Source of the DNA: JAISGQ01 sp045604945
GTDB taxonomy: Bacteria; Bacillota; Clostridia; Oscillospirales; Acutalibacteraceae
Direction: 5' to 3'
Assembly (NCBI GenBank): GCA_045604945.1
Contig: JAZUPA010000127.1
Span: 1 to 45,303 of the forward strand
DNA length: 45,303 nucleotides
In this document: positions 14,471 to 22,363 of the stretch, piece after piece
How positions within the stretch are numbered: position 1 is the stretch's first letter
How the letters are laid out: each line of letters starts with the position of its first letter
Made by a program: the position numbers and the translations under genes
The notes under the pieces: model-generated
The model's input: the letters and a program-made list of their open reading frames with translations, nothing else
Told to the model about the DNA's origin: nothing
The model's database searches: none

Positions 14471-17386
14471 ATGAAACTCTGGCATAAGCTCGCAGTGCTT
14501 GCTGCTGCGGTGGTGTTATGCGTGGTGCTTCTGCTTGTAAGCATTTTTGCGCCTGCCTGCAGCGGAAGGAACAGCGATGATGTACCAAAGCTTGTGATAA
14601 GCGAAATAATGGCAGACAACACTCTCACCCTTTCCGATTCTGACGGAGAATATTCTGACTGGATTGAAATCTGCAATATCGGCAGCATTCCTGCGGAGCT
14701 TTCCCGTTACTGCCTTTCCGACGATGAAAATGCACCTTTTAAATGGGTGATGCCCGATGTGATTCTTGAACCCGGTGAATATCTGCTTGTTTTTGCCTCG
14801 GGCAAGGATATAAAGAACATGGAAGAAGGGGAGTATCATACAAACTTCAAGCTCAACGGCATGGGGGAGGATATGGTGCTTTCCAGCGCATATTACGGAA
14901 TCAGCGAGCCCTTCAGCTATGCTGCGGCAGTTGCGGATGTTTCCTTCGGTCTGACAGCGGACGGCACATATAAATGGCTGTCGAAAGCCACTCCGAAAGC
15001 GGAAAACGATGAAACACAGTGCGCGGATGACCCTCTGTCACTTAATTCCCCGTATCTTGGTCTTATCATATCCGAATACATGACCGCAAACGAAAAGACC
15101 CTTTCGGATTCCGACGGAGAATTTACCGACTGGATAGAGATAACCAATATAAGCACAAAGGATATTTCTCTTGACGGACTTCAGATAACCGACAATATCG
15201 ACAATCTTGATAAGTGGAAAATCTCAGGATCATACATTCTCGCACCGGGAGAATGTGCAGTTGTTTTCATGTCAGGGAAGGACAGATGTGACAGCGAAAT
15301 ACACAGTGCCTTTGGTATAGGGAGAGACGACAGGGAAATTGTACTCAGCGACAAACATTCCCGCGTAGTGTACAGAATAGCCCTGACTGAGCTTCGGGAA
15401 GGTATTTCCGGAGGAGCGGATTCAGAGGGAGAGGCTCTGTATTTTGAAGTTCCCACACCGGGCAGAGAAAATGAAGAGGGCGCAAGAGAAATGCCCATAA
15501 TCAGATGCCCCATGGCAGGTGCTGTGCGCATAAACGAGGTCTGCGCAGCGGCAGTCAGCTCATCGACGGGAAGACCCGCAAGAGACTGGATCGAACTGTA
15601 CAACGATTCGGATGAAACGGTATCACTGAAGGGTTACGGGCTTTCAAACGACGAGAATGACCCTTACAGATTCACTTTCACAAACGAAAAAATCGGACCT
15701 CACAGCTATTGCGTGATCTATGCTGTTGGAGCAGTGAAGGCAACGAGGTCGACTGCACCCTTCAAAATCAGCACTGACGGCGAAACTCTTGTTCTCACAT
15801 CTCCAGAGGGCGAAACTCTGGATATTTTCGAAACAGGCAAGCTGAGAATCGGAGTGACAAGCGGCAGGAGAGACGAAAAGGGCGGAGAAAGACTGTATTT
15901 TGCCTCTCCGACAAGAGGAGCAGAAAACTCAGAGGGGTACACTTCATATACATCCCGGCCGGAATTTTCAGTGGATGCAGGCGCTTACAGTGAAAGCGTA
16001 ACAGTGGAGATAAAGGCACAGGACAATGCAGCTGTTTACTACACAACAAACGGCAGCGAGCCTACCGCATCATCGAAACTTTACAGCGGTGCCATTGAGG
16101 TTGATAAAACCTGCGTAATAAGAGCAAAAGCTTATATTGACGGCAGCATCCCCAGCGATACAGTAACCGCAACCTATCTGATAAATGAAACGCATCAGAT
16201 GCCGATAGTGTCACTGGCAGGCAATCCCAAAGGGCTGTTCAGTGAAGAGACAGGAATATATGCCAACGGAAAGAACGGACAGGGCAGCGGAGATCCGTAT
16301 CCGTTCTACAATTCAAACTACTGGCAGGACTGGGAAAGAGCTGTCAGCTTTGAGTACATAGCTGACGGAAAAGAAGCGGTTGCATTTGATGCAGGCACAA
16401 AGATTTACGGTCAGTTCACCAGAACATACAAGCAAAAGGCATTCGCAGTGCATCTCAGGGATGTTTACGGCAACAGTCAGGTTACATTCCCTTTCTTTGG
16501 GGAGGATAACAGCTGCGTTAACGTAAAGGGACTTGTTCTGCGTGCAGGAGGACAGGACAATAAGGCTGCAAAAATTCGCGATGCATTCTGTTCTCAGGTT
16601 GTGCTCAGAGGCGGAATCGATTTGCTGACTGCAGACTGGCAGCCTGTGGCACTCTATATCAACGGCGATTACTGGGGGCTTTACAACCTGCGCGAAAAGA
16701 TAAACGAGGACTACCTTGAGATGAATTGCGGAATAAACAAGGAAGAAGTCACAATTCTCAAGGGACCGGGGCAGATAGAACTTGCAGGCAGCAACGATGA
16801 GTTCAGGGAGCTGCTGAGCTTTGTAAAGAACAACAATATGGGAAAAAGCAGCAATTATAAATATGTCTGCTCTAAAATCGATATTGACAACTATATTGAT
16901 TATATAATATGTGTGTCGTTTTTCAAAAACAACGACCTTGGCAACTCCCGATATTATCTGGACGGCAAGGACGGAAAATGGCGCTGGATAATGTATGACC
17001 TTGATATATCCATGAGAAACGAAGCAGGACGTATCAGCGGAGGGTATTCCTTTGAACAGGTTGAAGACAAGGAGCCTCTCCACAGGAATCTGCTTGAAAA
17101 CAAGGACTACAGGAATGCGTTCATCGAGCGGTATGCGGAGCTGCTGAACACGGTGTTCATGCCTGACAATCTCACTGGGATTCTCGATGAGATGACGGTG
17201 ATGATAGAGCCCGAAATCAGACGCAATGCAAGCCGATGGACAGATCAGTCATATTCCAGATGGAAAAGCGAGATCGCAGCATTGAGAAATGTATGTCTCA
17301 AGCGCCGCGATGTTGTAAAGTCCCAGCTGAAGTCATATTTTGAACTTTCAAATTCAAAAATGAAAAAGTTGTTCCCCAATGGCTGA
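14471..17386 (+). CDS. Secreted multidomain protein: three lamin-tail domains, chitobiase C-term-like domain, CotH
   Basis: A 971-aa exported protein. The N-terminal helix (WHKLAVLAAAVVLCVVLLLV) is followed by APACSG, a poor lipobox, so anchoring is uncertain. Three LTD beta-sandwiches begin near residues 40, 195 and 350, each with the sequence D-W-I-E-[IL] (SDSDGEYSDWIEI, SDSDGEFTDWIEI, RPARDWIEL) and SDDEN or a similar turn. A CHB_HEX_C-like domain is at about 495-565 (VYYTTNGSEPTASS). The rest is a CotH-type kinase-like domain with GLYNLREKINEDYL and WRWIMYDLDISM. CotH homologs are spore-coat protein kinases or surface-anchoring modules. The protein probably acts at the cell surface. It is monocistronic; AAGGAAAGG precedes the ATG. 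Confidence 0.85.
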   Translation: MKLWHKLAVLAAAVVLCVVLLLVSIFAPACSGRNSDDVPKLVISEIMADNTLTLSDSDGEYSDWIEICNIGSIPAELSRYCLSDDENAPFKWVMPDVILEPGEYLLVFASGKDIKNMEEGEYHTNFKLNGMGEDMVLSSAYYGISEPFSYAAAVADVSFGLTADGTYKWLSKATPKAENDETQCADDPLSLNSPYLGLIISEYMTANEKTLSDSDGEFTDWIEITNISTKDISLDGLQITDNIDNLDKWKISGSYILAPGECAVVFMSGKDRCDSEIHSAFGIGRDDREIVLSDKHSRVVYRIALTELREGISGGADSEGEALYFEVPTPGRENEEGAREMPIIRCPMAGAVRINEVCAAAVSSSTGRPARDWIELYNDSDETVSLKGYGLSNDENDPYRFTFTNEKIGPHSYCVIYAVGAVKATRSTAPFKISTDGETLVLTSPEGETLDIFETGKLRIGVTSGRRDEKGGERLYFASPTRGAENSEGYTSYTSRPEFSVDAGAYSESVTVEIKAQDNAAVYYTTNGSEPTASSKLYSGAIEVDKTCVIRAKAYIDGSIPSDTVTATYLINETHQMPIVSLAGNPKGLFSEETGIYANGKNGQGSGDPYPFYNSNYWQDWERAVSFEYIADGKEAVAFDAGTKIYGQFTRTYKQKAFAVHLRDVYGNSQVTFPFFGEDNSCVNVKGLVLRAGGQDNKAAKIRDAFCSQVVLRGGIDLLTADWQPVALYINGDYWGLYNLREKINEDYLEMNCGINKEEVTILKGPGQIELAGSNDEFRELLSFVKNNNMGKSSNYKYVCSKIDIDNYIDYIICVSFFKNNDLGNSRYYLDGKDGKWRWIMYDLDISMRNEAGRISGGYSFEQVEDKEPLHRNLLENKDYRNAFIERYAELLNTVFMPDNLTGILDEMTVMIEPEIRRNASRWTDQSYSRWKSEIAALRNVCLKRRDVVKSQLKSYFELSNSKMKKLFPNG

Positions 17387-17475
17387 TACTCAGACAGCAG
17401 ACGGTATTTCCGCTTACAAGAAGCGGGAATGCCGTTTTTGGCAGAGAGGGATAAAAATAATAGTGATGTCAGCTG

Positions 17476-17503
17476 TTGACAATTGCGTCAGATGTGCTAA
17501 AAT
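17476..17503 (+). promoter_or_regulatory. Promoter of tRNA-Val(CAC)
   Basis: TTGACA (17476-17481), 16-nt spacer, TAAAAT (17498-17503), ending 18 nt before the tRNA. Confidence 0.75.
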
Positions 17504-17521
17504 TATCGGGTGAAGAGAAAC

Positions 17522-17598
17522 GGACGCATAGCTCAGCTGGTCAGAGCGCCTGCTTCACACGCAGGAGGTCGGCGGTTCGAGCCCGTCTGCGTCCACCA
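17522..17598 (+). tRNA. tRNA-Val (anticodon CAC)
   Basis: A 77-nt cloverleaf. Acceptor stem ggacgca/tgcgtcc, D-arm gctcagctggtcagagc, anticodon stem cctgc/gcagg with loop TTCACAC (anticodon CAC), T-arm with GGTTCGAGCCC, and an encoded CCA. It reads GUG codons. A promoter lies just upstream and a hairpin terminator starts 3 nt downstream. Confidence 0.97.
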
Positions 17599-17600
17599 AG

Positions 17601-17640
17601 AAAAAAGTCACTTTTGTCTACCGACAAAGGTGACTTTTTT
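17601..17640 (+). terminator. Terminator hairpin after tRNA-Val; also left edge of a possible element
   Basis: Stem aaaagtcacttttgtc / gacaaaggtgactttt with a short loop and T-run. A hairpin with a very similar stem (acttttgtct/agacaaaagt) stands at 18631, and both are followed by the same 17-mer. Confidence 0.85.
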
Positions 17641-17657
17641 CAATGATATCCGTTCCT
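17641..17657 (+). repeat. Left copy of 17-bp direct repeat
   Basis: The 17-mer caatgatatccgttcct occurs directly after the terminator hairpin here and again at 18671-18687, directly after a related hairpin. Both are followed by a GCGG-type tetramer. Confidence 0.9.
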
Positions 17658-17843
17658 TGCGGAACGGGTGATATATCTTCGATATGATATCATCTTTATG
17701 GATACGCCGGAGGCATATCCATAAAGATGATATATGCATTCGGCATGTGAAAGAACGGATATTATATTATATTTGCGGGCGCAAATATATCATTGAAAAA
17801 TGTAACATTTTATGATATAATACCGATGAAGGAAGGTGCATTT
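17641..17843 (+). other. Palindrome-rich non-coding region between tRNA-Val and the four-helix-bundle gene
   Basis: No gene is seen. The region contains nested inverted repeats: local ccgttcc/ggaacgg (17650-17667), a long near-perfect palindrome around catctttatggata/tatccataaagatg (about 17685-17735), tatatttgcg/cgcaaatata (about 17771-17792), and outer pairs atatccgttc/gaacggatat and caatgatat/atatcattg. It could fold as a multibranched RNA or act as element ends. Confidence 0.7.
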
Positions 17844-18197
17844 ATGTCCGAAAACTAATTACTTGACTTATCTTTTGAATTTGCTGTTGCTATTGTAAAT
17901 CTTGTTGACGGTGTAACTGCACCGAAAAGCTCTTATATGACTGATCAGCTCGCAAGAGCAGGCACATCCGTTGGGGCAAATATTCACGAAGCGCAATACG
18001 CACAGAGCAAGAAGGATTTTGTGGCAAAATTAGAAATCGCATTGAAAAAATCGAATGAAACGAGTTATTGCTTGAAATTGATGTACGAAACCGAAAGAAT
18101 AGATATTGCCACATATCAATATACCGAGAAACTTTGCGGCAATATCCGCAGACTATTAATTGCATCTTGCAAAACTGCAAAGGAGAACGCGAAATGA
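17844..18197 (+). pseudogene. Four-helix-bundle (23S rRNA intervening-sequence protein-like) gene with stop at codon 5
   Basis: An ATG with GAAGGAAGG upstream opens MSEN, then an in-frame TAA (17856-17858), after which the same frame continues without interruption: LLDLSFEFAVAIVNLVDG, then TDQLARAGTSVGANIHEAQ and KKDFVAKLEIALKKSNET, to 18197. This is the S23/IVS four-helix-bundle family (about 115-120 aa), in which full-length members commonly begin MSEN-[KR]-LLD, so the stop looks like a single-codon nonsense mutation. Re-initiation could occur only at the ATG at 17937, giving 86 aa without helix 1. Members of this family occur in rRNA intervening sequences and beside other small elements; their biochemical role is unclear. 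The end overlaps the lipoprotein gene by 4 nt (ATGA). Confidence 0.82.
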
Positions 18198-18589
18198 AAA
18201 GATTATTGTGTATGCTGATGATCTGTTTTCTTGTCTTGTCTTTGGTTGCTTGTGGTGAGATGTCGATATCCAACAAGATGTATAATGAGATTTCAGATTA
18301 TGTAACAGAAAATATGGATTCGTTTTCCCTGGCAGAAGAAAACGAATTCTATGATTACAAAACAACGGGGTTAAATATTGGTGGAGTATATTATGGGTAT
18401 TATTACACTTCCGAAAACGAATGGTTGCTGCCTGATTTTTATAGTGGAAACGATTTGGAAAATATTCAAAATGATATACACGAAGACGATGGTGGCGTGT
18501 ACTTTGGAAAGCCTAACAACGGCACGGATTGGTGCTTTATAAAAAAGATTTCTGATAACTGGTATTATTATGAATTACACTGGGCTTAA
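18194..18589 (+). CDS. Small lipoprotein, unrecognised
   Basis: The ATG at 18194 overlaps the preceding stop codon (ATGA) and has AAGGAGAA upstream. The 131-aa product has a clear lipoprotein signal (MKRLLCMLMICFLVLSLVAC with lipobox LVAC). The mature part is acidic and unusually rich in Tyr and Trp (GGVYYGYYYTSENEWLLP, DNWYYYELHWA). No family is recognised. The gene is more AT-rich than its neighbours and sits inside the region bounded by the two hairpin-17-mer repeats, so it is probably cargo of that element. Confidence 0.75.
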   Translation: MKRLLCMLMICFLVLSLVACGEMSISNKMYNEISDYVTENMDSFSLAEENEFYDYKTTGLNIGGVYYGYYYTSENEWLLPDFYSGNDLENIQNDIHEDDGGVYFGKPNNGTDWCFIKKISDNWYYYELHWA

Positions 18590-18630
18590 ATCAAATATTT
18601 GACGTACTTTTGGTCAGTCTTTCACATGCA

Positions 18631-18669
18631 AAAAACCACTTTTGTCTTGGTAGACAAAAGTGGTTTTTT
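18631..18669 (+). terminator. Terminator hairpin after the small lipoprotein
   Basis: Stem ccacttttgtct/agacaaaagtgg with a tggt loop, flanked by A- and T-runs. It shares its core with the hairpin at 17601. Confidence 0.88.
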
Positions 18670-18670
18670 A

Positions 18671-18687
18671 CAATGATATCCGTTCCT
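18671..18687 (+). repeat. Right copy of 17-bp direct repeat
   Basis: Identical to 17641-17657 (caatgatatccgttcct), again preceded by a T-run hairpin and followed by gcgg. Confidence 0.9.
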
Positions 18688-18839
18688 GCGGTCACGAGAA
18701 ATGATCCTGGGAATATCAAATATAATTAACCGCAGGAAAAGATATAAAATCTATCTTGTGCGTTGGACGGCAGTGTAATATACTGCATCTGCCCTATGGG
18801 CGGTTAAAGCATAAAAACAACGGAAAATGTGGTATAACG

Positions 18840-19199
18840 ATGAATTTACAGCAAAAGCGCAGAGAGCTTGTTTTCTGTGCGGTGAATATCGCACTTCCGC
18901 TGCTGGCGGGTGCATACATATATATTCGCATAGGCAGGGATTCATATTTCGGGAACCTGATATGTGAGCTTTTTAATATATCCAAGATTTCCGCAAACAG
19001 TGAAATCCGGGAATTCTTCAGAAATTGGGGCGGAGATTTTTTGTGGGCATATGCGCTGTTTTTTGCGGTGTATGCATTAAGACGCTCTTTTTCTGAAGGG
19101 GGGAATATTGCTATGGTTGCTTTAATTAATAACATACAAACTTCCGTTCTATTATTGACATATTATAAGAGTGGTTATATAATATTAACAAAAGATTAA
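18840..19199 (+). CDS. Small membrane protein, probably C-terminally truncated
   Basis: The ATG at 18840 gives 118 aa. An upstream frame from 18756 has no ribosome site, and none is obvious here either (GGTATAACG). The product has a hydrophobic helix at about 12-30 and another in WGGDFLWAYALFFAVYALRR, a signature common in small VanZ-like clostridial membrane proteins. After residue about 83 the sequence loses the hydrophobic pattern such proteins usually keep and ends in a segment that is also the promoter of the next gene. I therefore suspect a remnant whose 3' end was replaced. The function is unknown. Confidence 0.5.
   Translation: MNLQQKRRELVFCAVNIALPLLAGAYIYIRIGRDSYFGNLICELFNISKISANSEIREFFRNWGGDFLWAYALFFAVYALRRSFSEGGNIAMVALINNIQTSVLLLTYYKSGYIILTKD
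19155..19183 (+). promoter_or_regulatory. Perfect consensus sigma-A promoter for the HD-GYP sensor gene
   Basis: TTGACA (19155-19160), 17-nt spacer, TATAAT (19178-19183). It lies inside the 3' end of the preceding open reading frame, 35 nt before the next ATG. Confidence 0.88.
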
Positions 19200-19217
19200 A
19201 TGCTATAATGAGGTATT

Positions 19218-22200
19218 ATGTTTAGTAGTTCTGAATTTGCAGAAACCTCAGAAAGGTTGAATTTTGCACAGGGTTCCGGAAAGAGGACTGATATTTTGAA
19301 AAAGCAGTTTGTAAGAATCTGCACAGTGCTGCTGATGGCACTTGCTTTTGCTTCAATGCCGATAATTGCAGCGGCGCAGGAGGAAGCTCCCGACGAGGGC
19401 GAATTCATACAGATACTGTATGATGATGCCGGTCTGCTTTCAAACGAAGCGAATGTAATTGAATATACTGAAAACGGCTACATCTGGGTCGGCAGCTACG
19501 GCGGACTTGCCCGTTATGACAGCAACAGCTTTGTTACATACGGCGATGATGACGATTCCGTCATGTGCGGAGTCAGCGTCAGAACTCTGTATGAGGACAG
19601 CAGCGGCAGATTGTGGATAGGCTCCAATGAAAAGGGCGTTTATCTGTACGAAAACGGCAGGTTTTCCTATATTGATACAAGCAATGCGGCAATTTCCGGC
19701 TCCATCCGAGCTTTTGCAGAGGGAGAGCAGGGGATATATGCAGCTTCAACAGGCGGCATTGCGGTGATTCACAATGATATGAGCGTAAGCGCTGCGGAAA
19801 TAGACAGCCTGGCAAAGGGCGCTGTTGTTGATATGCTTTCTGACAGCAGCGGCAGAATCTGGATAATAGATGACGACAGCGTTGTTGTGCTCAATCCTGA
19901 GGGAGAGGTTCTGGCTTCTCATGATGTAAGAAGCATAACGGATAACGAATGCAACTGTCTCTGTGAGCTTGACAACGGAAACATACTGATCGGAACAGGC
20001 GGCTCAGAGATGATCGAGGTCTCTGAAAACGGCAGCAGTTTCAGATTTGATGTCATTGAGCTTGAAGACAGCAATGCGGTAAACTGCATCCTTGAAGACC
20101 GCTTCGGACGTATATGGATTTGCTCCGATGCAGGTCTCGGATATATGGAAAACGGCAGATTCACCACAACCCATGGCGTAAAGCTTCTGTCCATTGAACA
20201 TATTGAAGAGGACTATGAAGGCAATCTCTGGCTGGCATCATCCCGAGAAGGCGTAATGGAGCTGGTAAGAGGAAAATTCACCAACAGAACCCTCAACGGA
20301 AAGCTCGAAGGAGTTACCGTTAACGCAACAATGTATTACGAGGGATACATCTTTGCCGCCACAGATGTTGGTCTGAAGGTGCTTGATCCCAAAACCTTCG
20401 AGCCTGTGGAGCATGAGATGGCAGAACTGCTCGACGGAATACGCACCAGAGGACTGTTTGTTGACAGCAAGGGGTATCTCTGGATTACCACATACAAAAC
20501 ATACGGCGTAATACGCTATAAGAACGGCAGTTACGTCAGCATAAACACATCCAATGGGCTTACCAGTGACAAGACAAGAGTCACAATGGAGCTTAACAAC
20601 GGTGATATTGCCGTTTCCTCAGGCGGCGGAGTCAGCGTGATAAGAGGAACCAATGTAATAAAAACCTACACTGAAAATGATGGACTTGTAAACCCCGTCA
20701 TCCTTTCCATGTGTCAGGACAAGAACGGCAATATGTATTTCGGCAGTGACGGCAACGGAATATACCGTGTCGGAACAGACGGAGAAGTCCGCTCCTATAC
20801 AACCGAAGACGGACTGGGCTCCGATGTCATACTCAATCTGAAATATGATGAAGTCCTTGATGCGGTATGGATAAGCACAGGCAGCAACCTTGCGCTCTGG
20901 ACGGAGGACGGAATCAGAAATCTCAGTGATTACACAGCAGGCACCGGAAGTATATTTGACATAGTGTTTGCAGAGGAAGGCAAGGTCTGGATTCTGAGAA
21001 ACACAAGTGTTGTCATTGCAACCAGGGAGCTTCTGCTGAGTAATGCGCCCTCTTCGGAGTATACAGTTCTCGGAAGAAAGGACGGACTTACCGATATCAC
21101 ATCAAACTCCCGTCACTATCTTGCAGAGGATGGAACTCTGTATCTTGCCACATCAAACGGTATTTACACAATAAATACATCAAGAATATACAGCAACGAT
21201 ACTCCCCCCAAGGCGATCATCAACAAAATAACCGTGGACGGAAAGGAATATGACAATCCTTCCTCCATGCTTCTGGAGTACGATGCAAAGCGCATGACCA
21301 TTGAGTTTTCCGCTCTTAATTATTCCACCGGATCCTGCGTTGTGGAATATCAGCTTGTGGGCTCTGACGAGGAACCCATAGTAATCAACGGAGACAAAAC
21401 CATAACGCGAGACTATACAAATCTCAGAGGAGGAACATATACCTTCCGCGTTTCGGTTACAAATCCTGCGGGAATAAAAACAGAGGATGCCATCAGAATA
21501 AAAATCGAAAAAGAGACTGCGTTTTACGAGAACATATTCTTCATTATCGGCGTTATGCTCATAGGAATGGCGCTTATTGCTGCAGTTATATATATAGCAG
21601 TAAGAGTGCGTACCGCAGCACTGCTCAAGCGTCAGGAGCGTTATCACAGCCTGACCGACAGCGCTCTGCGTGTTGCAGCAAAGAGTATAGACGCAAAGGA
21701 CAGCTACACAAACGGACATTCCTTCAGGGTTGCCGAATGCTCAAGAGAGATAGCAAGAAGACTTGGCTGGTCTGAAGAGGAAATGGAGAATGTCTACTAC
21801 ATGGGTCTTGTGCATGACATAGGAAAAATCGGTGTTCCCGATTCCCTTCTGACAAAGCCCTCCGCCCTTACTGATGAAGAGTATGATATTATCAAGCATC
21901 ACACAACAACAGGCGCAAAGATTCTTGAAAAGTTTGAAGGCATACCCGATGTTGAGCTCGGTGCAAGGTATCATCATGAGCGATATGACGGCGGCGGATA
22001 CTGCGAAGGACTTAAGGGTGAGGAAATCCCCATCGTTGCAAGAATCATTGCGGTTGCCGACGCCTACGATGCAATGGCAAGCTCAAGAGTATACCGTCCG
22101 ATGCTTGAGCCGGAAAGAATACGTCAGGAGCTTGAAAAAGGCAAGGGTACACAGTTTGACCCGAATATCGCAGATATAATGCTTAAGATGCTCGACGAAG

Positions 22201-22220
22201 GTTTTGACGGCAAAGAGTAA
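19218..22220 (+). CDS. Beta-propeller sensor fused to HD-GYP phosphodiesterase domain
   Basis: A 1000-aa membrane sensor. A signal peptide or anchor begins at KKQFVRICTVLLMALAFAS. The extracytoplasmic region has many Reg_prop-type propeller repeats (NGYIWVGSYGGLARYDSN, SGRLWIGSNEKGVYLY, YGRIWI-like) up to about residue 660, then a Y_Y_Y-like domain (about 680-765), one transmembrane helix (about 772-798) and an HD-GYP domain with HDIGKIGVP (His866/Asp867) and HHERYDGGGYCEGL (from 919). HD-GYP proteins usually hydrolyse cyclic di-GMP; the GYP triplet is GYC here. The ATG at 19218 has GAGG nearby, but TTG 19296, with AGAGG 9 nt upstream and directly before the signal peptide, is a strong alternative start. 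Ligand unknown, probably a glycan. Confidence 0.88.
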   Translation: MFSSSEFAETSERLNFAQGSGKRTDILKKQFVRICTVLLMALAFASMPIIAAAQEEAPDEGEFIQILYDDAGLLSNEANVIEYTENGYIWVGSYGGLARYDSNSFVTYGDDDDSVMCGVSVRTLYEDSSGRLWIGSNEKGVYLYENGRFSYIDTSNAAISGSIRAFAEGEQGIYAASTGGIAVIHNDMSVSAAEIDSLAKGAVVDMLSDSSGRIWIIDDDSVVVLNPEGEVLASHDVRSITDNECNCLCELDNGNILIGTGGSEMIEVSENGSSFRFDVIELEDSNAVNCILEDRFGRIWICSDAGLGYMENGRFTTTHGVKLLSIEHIEEDYEGNLWLASSREGVMELVRGKFTNRTLNGKLEGVTVNATMYYEGYIFAATDVGLKVLDPKTFEPVEHEMAELLDGIRTRGLFVDSKGYLWITTYKTYGVIRYKNGSYVSINTSNGLTSDKTRVTMELNNGDIAVSSGGGVSVIRGTNVIKTYTENDGLVNPVILSMCQDKNGNMYFGSDGNGIYRVGTDGEVRSYTTEDGLGSDVILNLKYDEVLDAVWISTGSNLALWTEDGIRNLSDYTAGTGSIFDIVFAEEGKVWILRNTSVVIATRELLLSNAPSSEYTVLGRKDGLTDITSNSRHYLAEDGTLYLATSNGIYTINTSRIYSNDTPPKAIINKITVDGKEYDNPSSMLLEYDAKRMTIEFSALNYSTGSCVVEYQLVGSDEEPIVINGDKTITRDYTNLRGGTYTFRVSVTNPAGIKTEDAIRIKIEKETAFYENIFFIIGVMLIGMALIAAVIYIAVRVRTAALLKRQERYHSLTDSALRVAAKSIDAKDSYTNGHSFRVAECSREIARRLGWSEEEMENVYYMGLVHDIGKIGVPDSLLTKPSALTDEEYDIIKHHTTTGAKILEKFEGIPDVELGARYHHERYDGGGYCEGLKGEEIPIVARIIAVADAYDAMASSRVYRPMLEPERIRQELEKGKGTQFDPNIADIMLKMLDEGFDGKE

Positions 22221-22227
22221 ACATTTA

Positions 22228-22255
22228 TCCCCCTGTCAATGACAGGGGGATTTTT
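22228..22255 (+). terminator. Intrinsic terminator after the HD-GYP gene
   Basis: Perfect 10-bp stem tccccctgtc/gacaggggga, 3-nt loop, then five T. Confidence 0.93.
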
Positions 22256-22295
22256 GCTGTGTAATTATTTAGCACAATTAAATAATTAAAATATC

Positions 22296-22324
22296 TTGAA
22301 AACTGTTGAGATTATACATATAAT
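22296..22324 (+). promoter_or_regulatory. Promoter of the GH5 gene
   Basis: TTGAAA (22296-22301), 17-nt spacer, TATAAT (22319-22324), 39 nt before the ATG. Confidence 0.75.
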
Positions 22325-22363
22325 TATGCTGCTTGAATAGCCTGAACCGAAAGGATGTAAAAA

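Noticed and set aside
17641..17794. Insertion sequence
   Set aside because: Palindromes are present but no transposase gene or transposase remnant is found nearby.
19183..19218. Cyclic di-GMP riboswitch before the HD-GYP gene
   Set aside because: Only about 35 nt lie between the promoter and the ATG, too short for a GEMM aptamer.
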